A DNA stretch of 64,000 nt from Slackia equolifaciens (lineage in GTDB: Bacteria > Actinomycetota > Coriobacteriia > Coriobacteriales > Eggerthellaceae): contig NZ_QIBX01000003.1 of NCBI RefSeq assembly GCF_003725995.1, positions 1 to 64,000 of the forward strand, written 5' to 3'. Positions within the stretch are counted from its first letter, which is position 1, and every line of letters starts with the position of its first letter. Positions 45,709 through 56,507 of the stretch are shown one piece after another. Made by a program: the position numbers and the translations under genes. Below the pieces are notes generated by a model that saw only the letters and a list, made by a program, of their open reading frames with translations, was not told the origin of the DNA and did not search any database.

Positions 45709-47028
45709 ATGTCATTTTCCGATACTTCAGTGAGCAGTCTAACCGAGGGGCTTGAAAGGGCGATTCTTGTTGGAATCGAGTACAAAAACGCCTTGGATGA
45801 CACCTCTGTGGAGTCGTCGCTTGCGGAGCTTGCCCGTCTTGCCGACACCGCGGGTGCCACGGTGGTTGCCACCACTACGCAACGTCTCGATGCGCCCAAT
45901 CCGCGTACGTTCGTCGGAAGCGGCAAGGCGGAAGAAATCGCGGATATGTGTCGGTCTCTTGCTGCTGATGTGGTTATCTTCGACGAGGAACTCACCCCTT
46001 CCCAGCAGAGCAATCTCGAGAAGGTGGTGCCTAAAGATGTCAAGGTGATCGATCGTACGGCGCTGATCTTGGATATCTTCGCTCTTCACGCTACTACGAA
46101 GGAGGGTAGGCTCCAGGTACGGCTCGCTCAGAATCAGTATCTCTATCCGCGTTTGCGCGGCATGTGGGCCCATCTTGCAAGCAACCGCATGGGCGGAGGC
46201 GTGGGCTCGCGTTTCGGCGAAGGCGAAAGTCAGCTTGAGGTCGACCGCCGCATGGTGCGCAAGCGCATTACTTCGATTCGTCGCGAGCTTGCCCAAGTGT
46301 CGAAGATGCGCTCTACGCAACGCGCCGCACGCTATGCCTCCGGGATTTACAAGGTTGCCGAAGCTGGATACACCAATGCTGGCAAATCAAGTCTTATCAA
46401 TCGCTTGGCAGGTGCCGAGGTCTTGAGCTACGACAAGCTGTTTGCGACGCTCGATTCCACTACGCGCAAGCTCGTGCTTCCCGAGGGGAGAGAGGTGACG
46501 CTCACCGATACCGTCGGGTTTATCCAAAAGCTTCCTACCACGCTCGTGGAGGCGTTCAACAGCACGCTCGATGAGATTCGCGGCGCCGATTTGATTCTTC
46601 ACGTCGTGGATGCTTCGTCTCCTGAACGCGAGCGTCAGATGGCTGCGGTGGATGAAACCCTCGAGCAGATCGGCGCTCATGAGATACCGCGGATTCTCGT
46701 GTTCAACAAGTGCGACCTTGTGGATGGCTCAGAACGGATCGCCCTTGCTGCGCGCTATCCCGATGCCGTGTTTGTCTCGGCTCAGACAGGGGAGGGAAGC
46801 GAAGACCTGATTCATGCAATCGAGCGCGCGGCCACGGCGAGCGAAAGCATGATGGAGGTGGTCGTTCCCTATTCTCGAGGCGATGTTACGTCACTTGCAC
46901 ACGCGAAATGCACTGTGATCGCCGAGGCGTACGAGGAGCGTGGCACGGTTATGACGTTGCGCGTGCCGCAGAATCTTGTGAAAACGTTCAGCGAATTTCG
47001 GACAGATGGAACCAGCGTCTCCGCTTGA
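45709..47028 (+). CDS. hflX: GTPase HflX
   Basis: 439 residues after GGAGGCG. The HflX N-terminal domain (ATTTQRLDAPNPRTFVGSGKAEEIA, LTPSQQSNLE, RLRGMWAHLASNRMGGGVGSRFGEGE in part) precedes a G domain with GYTNAGKSSLIN, DTVGFI and NKCD. HflX splits stalled 70S ribosomes under stress. Pairing with miaA is widespread. A strong terminator follows. Confidence 0.95.
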   Translation: MSFSDTSVSSLTEGLERAILVGIEYKNALDDTSVESSLAELARLADTAGATVVATTTQRLDAPNPRTFVGSGKAEEIADMCRSLAADVVIFDEELTPSQQSNLEKVVPKDVKVIDRTALILDIFALHATTKEGRLQVRLAQNQYLYPRLRGMWAHLASNRMGGGVGSRFGEGESQLEVDRRMVRKRITSIRRELAQVSKMRSTQRAARYASGIYKVAEAGYTNAGKSSLINRLAGAEVLSYDKLFATLDSTTRKLVLPEGREVTLTDTVGFIQKLPTTLVEAFNSTLDEIRGADLILHVVDASSPERERQMAAVDETLEQIGAHEIPRILVFNKCDLVDGSERIALAARYPDAVFVSAQTGEGSEDLIHAIERAATASESMMEVVVPYSRGDVTSLAHAKCTVIAEAYEERGTVMTLRVPQNLVKTFSEFRTDGTSVSA

Positions 47029-47149
47029 CGGCGTCTAAATGCAATAAGCCGTCGTGCTAATTCGCCACGGATGATGTTGGCTATGAAGGCATGTCGTATT
47101 TGTATTCTGGAAGGCTCCCTCGTTCATCCGAAAAGTGTCGCCTTGCTTA

Positions 47150-47180
47150 AAAAGCCTCCGATGTAGCATCGGAGGCTTTT
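47150..47180. terminator. Bidirectional terminator between hflX and lexA
   Basis: A perfect 14-bp stem with a 3-nt loop (47150-47163 with 47167-47180, core GCCTCCGATG). The stem carries T residues at its 3' side on both strands. Confidence 0.85.
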
Positions 47181-47263
47181 GTGTGTGTCCATTGAAATCG
47201 CGAGTGATTCACGTGCGGTCCGGCCGCTTCCTTTGCGCATTTCGCGCGAAGGGGGGGGGAGCG

Positions 47264-47938
47264 CTATAAACGGCGGAATACGGCTGTGACCTTGCCAACG
47301 ATAGAGACGTTCTCGGTCACGATAATGGGCTCCATCGACGAATTTTCAGGCTGAAGTCGTACGTAGCCGTTCTCCTTAAAGAAGCGTTTCACCGTTGCGC
47401 CGTCTTCTACCATAGCGACCACGATATCGCCGTTGTTGGCGGTAGGCTGCTGCTTTACGGCAACGAAATCGCCGTCATTAATGCCGATTTCGATCATCGA
47501 GTCACCGCGCACTTTGAGCAAGAAGGAGCTTGCATCGCCCACGATTTCAGTAGGGAGCGGAATGGTCTCCGTAACGTTCTGCTCGGCGAGAATGGGGATA
47601 CCTGCAGCAACATTGCCAACGACAGGAAGCGTTACCACGTTGGAGAAGCTGCCTGAGCCAATAGCCTCATCGATTTCAGGCTCGCTGGGTGCTTTGCGTT
47701 CGTGGCCCACGATGGTAATGCATCGAGATTTAAGCGGGTCGCGATGGATGAGTCCCTTATCCTCAAGGGTTTTCAGGTGAACATGCACGGTGGAAGGGGA
47801 GGAAAGCCCCAGCCCTTCGCAAATGTCGCGTACCGTAGGCGCGATTCCAGTTTCATCGATTGTCTTCTCGATGAAATCGAGAACGGCCTTCTGCTTCTTC
47901 GTGATCTTCTTGGTGTTTTTGACCTCGGGCTGGCTCAT
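47264..47938 (-). CDS. lexA: LexA repressor
   Basis: ATG 47938 has GGAG eight bases upstream; 224 residues. The winged-helix (KKQKAVLDFIEKTIDETGIAPTVRDI; SSPSTVHVHLKTLEDKGLI in part) binds SOS boxes. Cleavage site Ala112-Gly113 (VAAGIP), nucleophile Ser147 (GDSM) and Lys184 (TVKRF) are all present, so RecA-stimulated self-cleavage should work. The promoter lies some 200 bp upstream and carries a shared SOS box, giving autoregulation. Confidence 0.97.
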   Translation of the reverse strand: MSQPEVKNTKKITKKQKAVLDFIEKTIDETGIAPTVRDICEGLGLSSPSTVHVHLKTLEDKGLIHRDPLKSRCITIVGHERKAPSEPEIDEAIGSGSFSNVVTLPVVGNVAAGIPILAEQNVTETIPLPTEIVGDASSFLLKVRGDSMIEIGINDGDFVAVKQQPTANNGDIVVAMVEDGATVKRFFKENGYVRLQPENSSMEPIIVTENVSIVGKVTAVFRRL

Positions 47939-48081
47939 TGCTCTCCAATCCTTTCGTGCGGCTTTTCCATTCAGGCCGCCGGCGTGTTCCGCCGATGCGA
48001 CAGCATCGCGTGCTTCGCGCTTACGAATGAAAGCGGGCCCGTCGAAGCAGCGTCTAGGCTGGCGCACGTTCGGCCAACGAG

Positions 48082-48095
48082 CGAACAAATGTTTG
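48082..48095. promoter_or_regulatory. Second LexA-like box in the lexA leader
   Basis: CGAACAAATGTTTG differs from GAAC-N4-GTTC in one position. It lies in the lexA 5' leader, about 145 bp before the lexA start. Confidence 0.6.
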
Positions 48096-48104
48096 AGAAA
48101 ATCG

Positions 48105-48158
48105 TTGACACGAACTTTTGTGCGATTTATTATATATCCGAACAAAGGTTCGTTGCAA
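48105..48158. promoter_or_regulatory. Divergent SOS promoters sharing one LexA box
   Basis: Plus strand: TTGACA (48105-48110), 17 bp, TATTAT (48128-48133), toward the small gene at 48177. Minus strand: TTGCAA (48158-48153), 18 bp, TATAAT (48134-48129), toward lexA. The -10 boxes overlap. The perfect box GAACAAAGGTTC (48140-48151) lies in the minus spacer and just below the plus -10; a partial box CGAACTTTTGTGCG sits in the plus spacer. One repressor could shut both promoters. Confidence 0.85.
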
Positions 48159-48176
48159 GAGTTCGGAGGCAATAAA

Positions 48177-48470
48177 ATGGCTGTTCGTGAAATGCATACC
48201 TACATCGATGGAACGTCCGCTCTTAAGATGGAGGATCCCCAGGCGCGTTTTACGGTGTTGCGCGGCAACGGTCGCTCTTCGGACGATTATCAGGATGCGT
48301 ACTTCACGGATGATCTTCGCATCGCCTATGCCGCGTCGGGCCTGCGCGAAGTTCCTTCCTTGCTGAAGTATGGCAGCGCTTCTGGCGCCGATCGTATTCT
48401 CTCTTCATTCGGCGCCATCTTTGCCTCTTGTGCTGCCACCCTCATTCTTGGCCTGCTTATCGTCCTCTAG
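48177..48470 (+). CDS. Small tail-anchored protein divergent from lexA, probable SOS-induced division inhibitor
   Basis: ATG 48177 follows CGGAGGC at 7-nt spacing; 97 residues. Residues 1-72 are polar (MHTYIDGTS, DDYQDAYFTDDLRIAYA); residues ~75-97 form a hydrophobic segment reaching the very C-terminus, giving a tail-anchored topology with the bulk inside. No LysM domain as in Bacillus YneA and no match I recognise to DivS or ChiZ. The sequence directly shows an SOS promoter and the position next to lexA held by those division suppressors in other Gram-positives. A division-arrest role is inference from that context. Confidence 0.75.
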   Translation: MAVREMHTYIDGTSALKMEDPQARFTVLRGNGRSSDDYQDAYFTDDLRIAYAASGLREVPSLLKYGSASGADRILSSFGAIFASCAATLILGLLIVL

Positions 48471-48614
48471 GTTTCTCGTCGATCTTGGGCGCGCGGTGTC
48501 TTGCTGTCTTATTGTGTGTCGCGTGTATTTTATCGTTCGGTCCCCACTTTTTTGTTCAGCGTGTATGATAAGCACGCACTGAACCCTATGCTCTTTGAGC
48601 GAACGGAGGATCGA

Positions 48615-49067
48615 ATGCGCTGTCCTGTTTGCGGCCATCCAGAATCCAAGGTAGTCGACTCTCGTCCGTCAGACGAGTTCAATTCTATTAGGCGCCGTCG
48701 CGAATGCCTCAAATGTGGCAATCGCTTCACAACGTATGAGCGCTTGGGTGATAACCCCATCATCGTCGTAAAGGCGGATGGATCAAGCCAAGTGTTCGAT
48801 CGCGAGAAGCTGTATCGCGGCATTTCAATTGCATGCGCCAAGCGACCGAACATTCCTAATGAGAAAAAGACCGAGATTATTGACGCTATCGAAGCTGAGC
48901 TTCGCAACTCCGGTCGCATGGAGATTCGTTCTAAAGATTTAGGCGATATCGTCCTTGAGCACCTCAAGGGCCTCGATGATGTCGCATACATCCGTTTTGC
49001 GAGCGTTTATAAGGATTTTCAGACGCTTGAGGAGTTCCAAGAGGCTCTGAAGGGGCTGGAGAAATAA
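48615..49067 (+). CDS. nrdR: Ribonucleotide reductase repressor NrdR
   Basis: ATG 48615 follows CGGAGGA; 150 residues. The N-terminal zinc ribbon CPVCG...RRRRECLKCGNRFTTYE and the ATP-cone (about 49-139, VVKADGSSQVFDREKLYRGI) are complete. NrdR represses ribonucleotide reductase genes when dATP is high. No nrd genes are in the window; a nucleotide-metabolism link continues with dut 147 bp on. Position next to lexA is usual in actinobacteria. Confidence 0.96.
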   Translation: MRCPVCGHPESKVVDSRPSDEFNSIRRRRECLKCGNRFTTYERLGDNPIIVVKADGSSQVFDREKLYRGISIACAKRPNIPNEKKTEIIDAIEAELRNSGRMEIRSKDLGDIVLEHLKGLDDVAYIRFASVYKDFQTLEEFQEALKGLEK

Positions 49068-49214
49068 ATTCTCATATTCTCTCTTTCCCGTGGTTGTTAT
49101 CGGTTGCCGATGGCTACGACGACTGCCCGTTATGACCGCCGTGCATGACGGTTGTCTTTGTGTATCGTGCTATGAATTGTTTTGTCTTCTCTTCATGAAA
49201 GGCGGTAGAGTCTT

Positions 49215-49661
49215 TTGTCTCAGCAGCTTTCTATCAATATCACCCGCTTGACGGATGACGTGACTATTCCCGCGTACGCCTATCCGGGCGACGCCGGCAT
49301 GGATCTTCGTGCTACCGAGCATGTGACGCTCGCTCCGTTCGAGCGTGCGCTTGTTTCCACCGGTCTTGCTGTCGCGATACCTGAGGGATATGCAGGCTTT
49401 GTGCAGCCCCGAAGCGGCCTTGCCATCAAGCAGGGCGTTACCGTTCTCAATACCCCTGGCCTCATTGATAGCCATTATCGTGGGGAGCTTAAGGTCGCGC
49501 TCATTAATCTCGATCCTAACAACTTTTTTGAAGTCAACCCCGGCGATCGTATCGCGCAGCTTGTGATTCAGAAGGTGGAAAACGTGGTATGGAATGTGGT
49601 CGATTCTCTCGATGAGACCGAACGAGGCCAAGGCGGCTTCGGATCCAGCGGCGTTGCCTAA
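49215..49661 (+). CDS. dut: Deoxyuridine 5'-triphosphate nucleotidohydrolase
   Basis: 148 residues. TTG 49215 is the most fitting start, with AAAGGCGG about ten bases upstream. The five trimeric dUTPase motifs are present: AGMDLRA, QPRSGLAIK, TPGLIDSHYRGE, GDRIAQLVI and the C-terminal RGQGGFGSSG P-loop. It removes dUTP and supplies dUMP. A 15-bp hairpin follows. Confidence 0.94.
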   Translation: MSQQLSINITRLTDDVTIPAYAYPGDAGMDLRATEHVTLAPFERALVSTGLAVAIPEGYAGFVQPRSGLAIKQGVTVLNTPGLIDSHYRGELKVALINLDPNNFFEVNPGDRIAQLVIQKVENVVWNVVDSLDETERGQGGFGSSGVA

Positions 49662-49697
49662 CCGTAGGTTCCACGTGCTCAAATCGAAGTAATAATA

Positions 49698-49734
49698 AGC
49701 GCCGTTGATGGCCGCGGATGCCATCAACGGCGCT
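49698..49734. terminator. 15-bp hairpin between dut and degV
   Basis: AGCGCCGTTGATGGC (49698-49712) pairs perfectly with 49720-49734. T residues after the stem are sparse on both strands. Its place between convergent genes supports a terminator. Confidence 0.65.
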
Positions 49735-49766
49735 ATAGCAAACTCGGTCTGCGTCTCGCTCGATTG

Positions 49767-50636
49767 CTATTTCTCGGTGCCGACGAAGAATAGCGCCAAC
49801 GTGCCGGGGCCCGAATGCGCGCCGATTACGGGGTCGACGTAGTTCACCACGAAGTCGGTGATTCCGAAGCGTTCAGTGATTTCGGCCTTAAGCGCCTCAA
49901 CGTCCTCGATGCAGTCGCCATGTGTAATGAAAATCGTCTGGCTCTTCGGATCGATGGCGGTCTTTTCCATGTGGTCCACAAGCGCTTTGATGGACTTTTT
50001 GCGACCGCGCACCTTTTCCATAGGGATCAGCGCGCCTGCGTTGTCCACATGGAGAACGGGTTTGATATTGAGGAGCGTGCCCGCCCACGCGCTTGTGCGG
50101 CTTACGCGGCCCCCGCGGAACAGAAACATCAGATCGTCCACCGTGAACCAGTGGCAGAGATGGTCGCGTGTGTCGCGCACAAACTGGGCGACCTCTTCCA
50201 TGGAGGCTCCATCTTTCGCTTTTTTGCAGGCGAGGTATACGAGCATGCCCTGTCCGCCCGATGCCGCAAAAGTCTCCTCGGAGATGAATGTGCGATCGGG
50301 GTAGTCGGATGCAATTTGCTTGAGCAAAAGTTCCGTTGCCGCATACGTGCCCGAAAGCGCGCTCGAAAAGCCGAGATATAGGATGTCCTTGCCGGAATCC
50401 GCAATCGCCCGCAGGGTCTTTTCGGACTCCTGCATGTTTGGAAGCGAGGTGGTTATTACTTTGCCCTCGCGCATCATTGTGTAAAACTGTTTGAGGTCGG
50501 TTTTCTCCCCCTTGAGGTAGCTTTGATGCTGTACGCCGTCAACCATAAACGTGAGGGGGAGGATTTCGAGTCCAAACTCGTCGATCATCTCTTCGGTGAG
50601 ATTGCATGCCGAATCGGTGACGATCTGATATGCCAT
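49767..50636 (-). CDS. DegV family fatty-acid-binding protein
   Basis: ATG 50636 follows AAGGAGGAG; 289 residues. DegV marks: VTDSACNLTEEMIDEFGLEILPL, TSLPNMQESEKTL, FSSALSGTYAA and FRGGRVSRTSAW. DegV/FakB proteins bind a fatty acid and present it to the kinase FakA for incorporation into phospholipids. No FakA gene is nearby. Single-gene unit on the minus strand; gap 50637-50974 upstream holds only the ileS promoter region. Confidence 0.9.
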   Translation of the reverse strand: MAYQIVTDSACNLTEEMIDEFGLEILPLTFMVDGVQHQSYLKGEKTDLKQFYTMMREGKVITTSLPNMQESEKTLRAIADSGKDILYLGFSSALSGTYAATELLLKQIASDYPDRTFISEETFAASGGQGMLVYLACKKAKDGASMEEVAQFVRDTRDHLCHWFTVDDLMFLFRGGRVSRTSAWAGTLLNIKPVLHVDNAGALIPMEKVRGRKKSIKALVDHMEKTAIDPKSQTIFITHGDCIEDVEALKAEITERFGITDFVVNYVDPVIGAHSGPGTLALFFVGTEK

Positions 50637-50905
50637 GACTCCTCCTTGTGCCTTATGCATGTCGCATTTGTTCGTCTACCATGAAAGTATAAACGTTTTT
50701 CTCTTTATTTCTCTTTATGCGTATGTAGTTTGGCGAGCGGTCCTTCTGGCTTATGCTCGTGCTGCGCCCCCTCCCTGTGCTTCTCGCAATTTTTAAATCC
50801 AAAACTATTTAATGACGGGTTTTACGATTGGGTGCGATTCGTGGTCATACCGCGCATCTGCGCGAGGTTTCTCCTATTCTTCACTTTGCGTGGGCATCTT
50901 TTATC

Positions 50906-50944
50906 TATAATGGCAAAACTTATGGTTTTGCCGCATCGTGCGGC
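50906..50944 (+). promoter_or_regulatory. ileS -10 box and short leader hairpins
   Basis: TATAAT at 50906-50911 with a poor -35. The leader begins with GGCAAAAC-N5-GTTTTGCC (50912-50932) and GCCGCA-TCG-TGCGGC (50930-50944), two mutually exclusive hairpins sharing 50930-50932. No T-box features are seen. Confidence 0.45.
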
Positions 50945-50974
50945 CTGTTTAGAAAGCGAGGATCGGAGTACACG

Positions 50975-53815
<2,841 letters not shown>

Positions 53816-53871
53816 GATTTTTCGCCCTGCTCGAGCGATGCGAAGCCCAGCTCGTGTCTAGACTGAGTATC

Positions 53872-53901
53872 GAGGGCGCCAGCTTATAGGTTGGCGCCCT
53901 C
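53872..53901 (+). terminator. Hairpin terminator after ileS
   Basis: GAGGGCGCCA (53872-53881) pairs with TGGCGCCCTC (53892-53901), followed by a weak CTTTG. Confidence 0.6.
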
Positions 53902-54061
53902 CTTTGCGTCCTGTTGGTCGCATTTCTTTTCGGATGTCGCTCAAGCGACGTTTTCCAATGTGCTGCATGGTCTTAGACAATGCGCTCGTAGGGATTCCGC
54001 TTGAGTTTGGCGTGCTGCGTTGTTCGTCAGCGTAGGTAGAGATAAAAGGAGATACCTCGAG

Positions 54062-54697
54062 GTGACTGCTTCCTCTTCACATACTGATCCACAGCTGCAA
54101 CAGTCCGTTTCGTCCGGAAAGGGCGTTCCCTCGCGTCCAGCCGCCTCGATTCTGGCCCTCTTTTGCTCCGTTGCCGTTATCTGGGTCATTTTCGACCAAC
54201 TCACAAAGGTGTATTTCGAGGGGTCGTACGAACTTGGCCAGGCGTCAGCGGGCGATTTCGGTTTGTTCCGCTTTCGCCTTGTGCATAACACCGGTATGGC
54301 TTGGGGTCTTTTCGGCGATTCCACTTTTGCGCTCGGCGTTTTGTCATGTGTGGTGTGCGTCGCCATACTCGTTGCCTTCTTGCTGTGGCCGCGCTTTGCG
54401 GGCCATCGTTTGAACTGGCTGGAAACGCTGGGTCTTGCTCTCGTGTTTGCCGGCGGTTTGGGCAATGCGCTCGATCGCTTCATCCAGGGTTTCGTGGTCG
54501 ATTTCATCGACTTCACGTTCATCGATTTCCCGGTGTTTAACGTCGCGGATATTGGAGTAACCTGCGGATTCGTTATCATCGTGATTGGTTTCGTCGTCGC
54601 CGAGAGGAGCGCTTCGCGCGTCAATGAACTCGAAATGAGTTCCGAACCAGGAGCTGCCAGCAACGTCGATGGGGAAGAGGAGGAGCCTCGTGGCTGA
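54062..54697 (+). CDS. lspA: Lipoprotein signal peptidase (signal peptidase II)
   Basis: GTG 54062 lies about ten bases after AAGGAGA; 211 residues with four membrane helices. The catalytic aspartates are in NALDRFIQGFVVDFI and FPVFNVADIGV; HNTGMAWGLF is the conserved third block. The ~30-residue N-terminal and ~30-residue acidic C-terminal extensions are longer than usual. It processes lipoproteins such as the two predicted at 6.1 and 23.9 kb. Confidence 0.94.
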   Translation: MTASSSHTDPQLQQSVSSGKGVPSRPAASILALFCSVAVIWVIFDQLTKVYFEGSYELGQASAGDFGLFRFRLVHNTGMAWGLFGDSTFALGVLSCVVCVAILVAFLLWPRFAGHRLNWLETLGLALVFAGGLGNALDRFIQGFVVDFIDFTFIDFPVFNVADIGVTCGFVIIVIGFVVAERSASRVNELEMSSEPGAASNVDGEEEEPRG

Positions 54698-55646
54698 CAT
54701 GTCTATCGCCATTGTTCCTGAAAACGCTTCCGGCATGCGCCTCGATGCATTCATGGCCGCGGAGGGGCTCTATCCCACTCGATCCGCCGCTGCGAAGTGC
54801 ATCGCAGAAGGTGGCGCTTCGCTCAACGGCAAACTTGCGCGCAAGAGCTCCTGCGTTCAGGCGGGGGATATGCTGCAATACGCGGTTTTTGAAGACCCGC
54901 ATGCTCCCGAGCTCGAGGCGGTAGATATTCCGCTCGACATTCGCTACGAAGATGACTATCTGCTCGTCATCTCGAAGCAGGCGGGACTTGTATGCCATCC
55001 TTCGGAGGGGCATTATGGCGACACGCTGGTGAATGCGCTTATTGCCCATTGCGGCAAGGAGAACCTGTGCGACGTGCAGGGCGAGCAGGACCGTCTAGGC
55101 ATCGTGCATCGTCTCGACCGTGATACGAGCGGGCTCATGCTGTGCGCCAAAACCAACGAGGTGGGCCTGGCGCTTATGGAAGACATCCGATTGCGCGACG
55201 TCGACCGGCATTACCTCGCCCTTGTCCACGGGTGGATTTCCCTTGAAACCGGTCTTGTCGATGCGCCCATCGCCCGCGGCGAGCGCGACCGCATGCGCAT
55301 GAAGATCTCGGACCGCGACAACGCGCGCCCCTCCATCACCACGTTCAAGGTGCTGCGCCGCTTCGAGCCCGGAAAAAACGACGACGGGTACAGCCTGATC
55401 GACTGTAAGCTGTTTACCGGTCGCACCCACCAGATTCGTGTGCATATGGAGTACATCAAGCACCCCTGCGTGGGCGACCCGGTGTACGGCTGGCAGAAGA
55501 AGGATAACCTGGGCCTCGACCGTCAGTTCCTTCATTCCTATAGGCTTGCGTTCACCCATCCCATTACTGGTGAGCGCATGGAATTCGAGGATAAGCTTCC
55601 GCGTGACCTTCAAGAAGTCATCGACGTGCTCGAGGCGCGGGAATAG
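54690..55646 (+). CDS. RluD-family 23S rRNA pseudouridine synthase
   Basis: GTG 54690 overlaps the lspA stop by eight bases and has GAGGAGG upstream; 318 residues. An S4 domain (about 10-70, MRLDAFMAAEGLYPTRSAAAKCI) precedes the catalytic domain with the HRLDRDTSGLML motif whose Asp attacks uridine, and TGRTHQIRVHM near the end. The lspA-rluD pair is common. Exact target uridines are not predictable. Confidence 0.92.
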   Translation: MADMSIAIVPENASGMRLDAFMAAEGLYPTRSAAAKCIAEGGASLNGKLARKSSCVQAGDMLQYAVFEDPHAPELEAVDIPLDIRYEDDYLLVISKQAGLVCHPSEGHYGDTLVNALIAHCGKENLCDVQGEQDRLGIVHRLDRDTSGLMLCAKTNEVGLALMEDIRLRDVDRHYLALVHGWISLETGLVDAPIARGERDRMRMKISDRDNARPSITTFKVLRRFEPGKNDDGYSLIDCKLFTGRTHQIRVHMEYIKHPCVGDPVYGWQKKDNLGLDRQFLHSYRLAFTHPITGERMEFEDKLPRDLQEVIDVLEARE

Positions 55647-55666
55647 CGACCCCCGCTTCGGTGCTT

Positions 55667-55762
55667 CTACTCTGCGTCGTTGCTGTGTGCCAAATCCAGC
55701 AGCTCGTCTTTGGATTTGACCTGTAATCGTTGATGGATGTTTCCAAGCATGGTGCTTTTATG
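55667..55762 (-). pseudogene. Decayed C-terminal tail of a LuxR-type regulator
   Basis: The minus strand encodes LGNIHQRLQVKSKDELLDL followed by AHSNDAE and a stop. This is the second half of a LuxR recognition region and tail (compare the family pattern xLGNIYxKLxVxSxxELLDL). Nothing of the rest of a regulator is found further upstream; instead the codons run into degenerate ~31-bp repeats. It may be what a lost membrane LuxR gene left behind. Confidence 0.55.
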
Positions 55763-55875
55763 ATGGATGCGTTTCCGAATGCGGCGCCTTTCTGATGGAC
55801 GTTTTCCAAATGCGCCGCCTTTCTTATTGATGATTTCCGAATGCGGCGCTTTTCTGATGGGTGTTGTCTAAATAC
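55731..55875. repeat. Degenerate ~30-32-bp tandem repeats, about 4.5 units
   Basis: Units begin near 55731, 55761, 55793, 55825 and 55855, each with TGATGGAYG...TTTCCRAATGCGGCGC-type sequence. They begin inside the LuxR remnant and look like expansion of its recognition-helix codons. Confidence 0.75.
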
Positions 55876-55915
55876 TGCGTCAGCAAGGAAGTCGGTATTG
55901 TTTGAGGAGGGATTG

Positions 55916-55972
55916 CTGCTCTATTCTTTAAATCTTGCGCATCGGATGTTGGAGAAGGGGAGAATAGAGCAG
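55916..55972. repeat. 57-bp dyad, copy 1 (12-33-12)
   Basis: CTGCTCTATTCT, 33 bp, AGAATAGAGCAG; the arms are perfectly complementary. The centre shows no clear similarity to the other copies. Confidence 0.9.
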
Positions 55973-56093
55973 GTTTTTCTTTCGTGGGAGATTGGGCGTT
56001 GATTAGGAAAATCAGGCATTCCAGCATAATGCCTGATAAAGGATGCGCAATGAATTTTGGGTCTGTCTGTTCATTGCCTCGGTACGCAATGTG

Positions 56094-56150
56094 CTGCTCT
56101 ATTTCCATGATTTGTGGAGCCGTTTGCCCGAAAACCGGGGAATAGAGCAA
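56094..56150. repeat. 57-bp dyad, copy 2 (12-33-12)
   Basis: CTGCTCTATTTC, 33 bp, GGAATAGAGCAA. Slightly diverged arms at the same spacing as the other copies. It lies 358 bp before the start of the nuclease-like gene. The gene-free stretch 55647-56507 holds copies 1 and 2, the LuxR scar and the 11-bp array. Confidence 0.85.
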
Positions 56151-56306
56151 ATTCCCCCCCCCCGTAACCACTGCGCATGCTTCACGCAGACTGCGTTCCG
56201 AATTATCCCGTGGCTCGATCGTGATGACATGCGACTCAACGGCTTCCAATCTGGTCTTTTCCTGACCTCCAATCGCCGAGACTCACATAAGAACCCAATA
56301 TCTCTT

Positions 56307-56372
56307 CCAGCCTGCCGCATTCTGTCCCAAACCTTGCCGAAACCTGTCCAAAACCTCGCCAAAGCTTGTTCG
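56307..56372. repeat. 11-bp periodic array, inverted relative to the recA one
   Basis: Six in-phase 11-bp units; the best are AAACCTTGCCG, AAACCTGTCCA and AAACCTCGCCA (56329-56361). The consensus is the reverse complement of the CGGCAAGGTTT units at 37997-38051. A 10-bp palindrome GTTACGTAAC follows at 56426-56435. Confidence 0.7.
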
Positions 56373-56507
56373 CTCTTTCGGTCAATCCTGTCTAAAATCG
56401 TATCGCCATCTGGCCAAATATAACGGTTACGTAACGGAGCAAGCCCCGAATGAGATTTTTCTCCGCCCTTGTACGCTTTGCCTCGATGGCACGTTAGCAT
56501 TGTGCGC

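Noticed and set aside
50637-50974. T-box riboswitch upstream of ileS
   Set aside because: No AGGGTGGNACCGCG-type T-box sequence, no specifier loop; only a promoter and two short hairpins.
55824-56249. Minus-strand 141-codon frame over dyads 1 and 2
   Set aside because: No recognisable domain or ribosome site; it runs through two repeat families, and its open state follows from repeats lacking stops.
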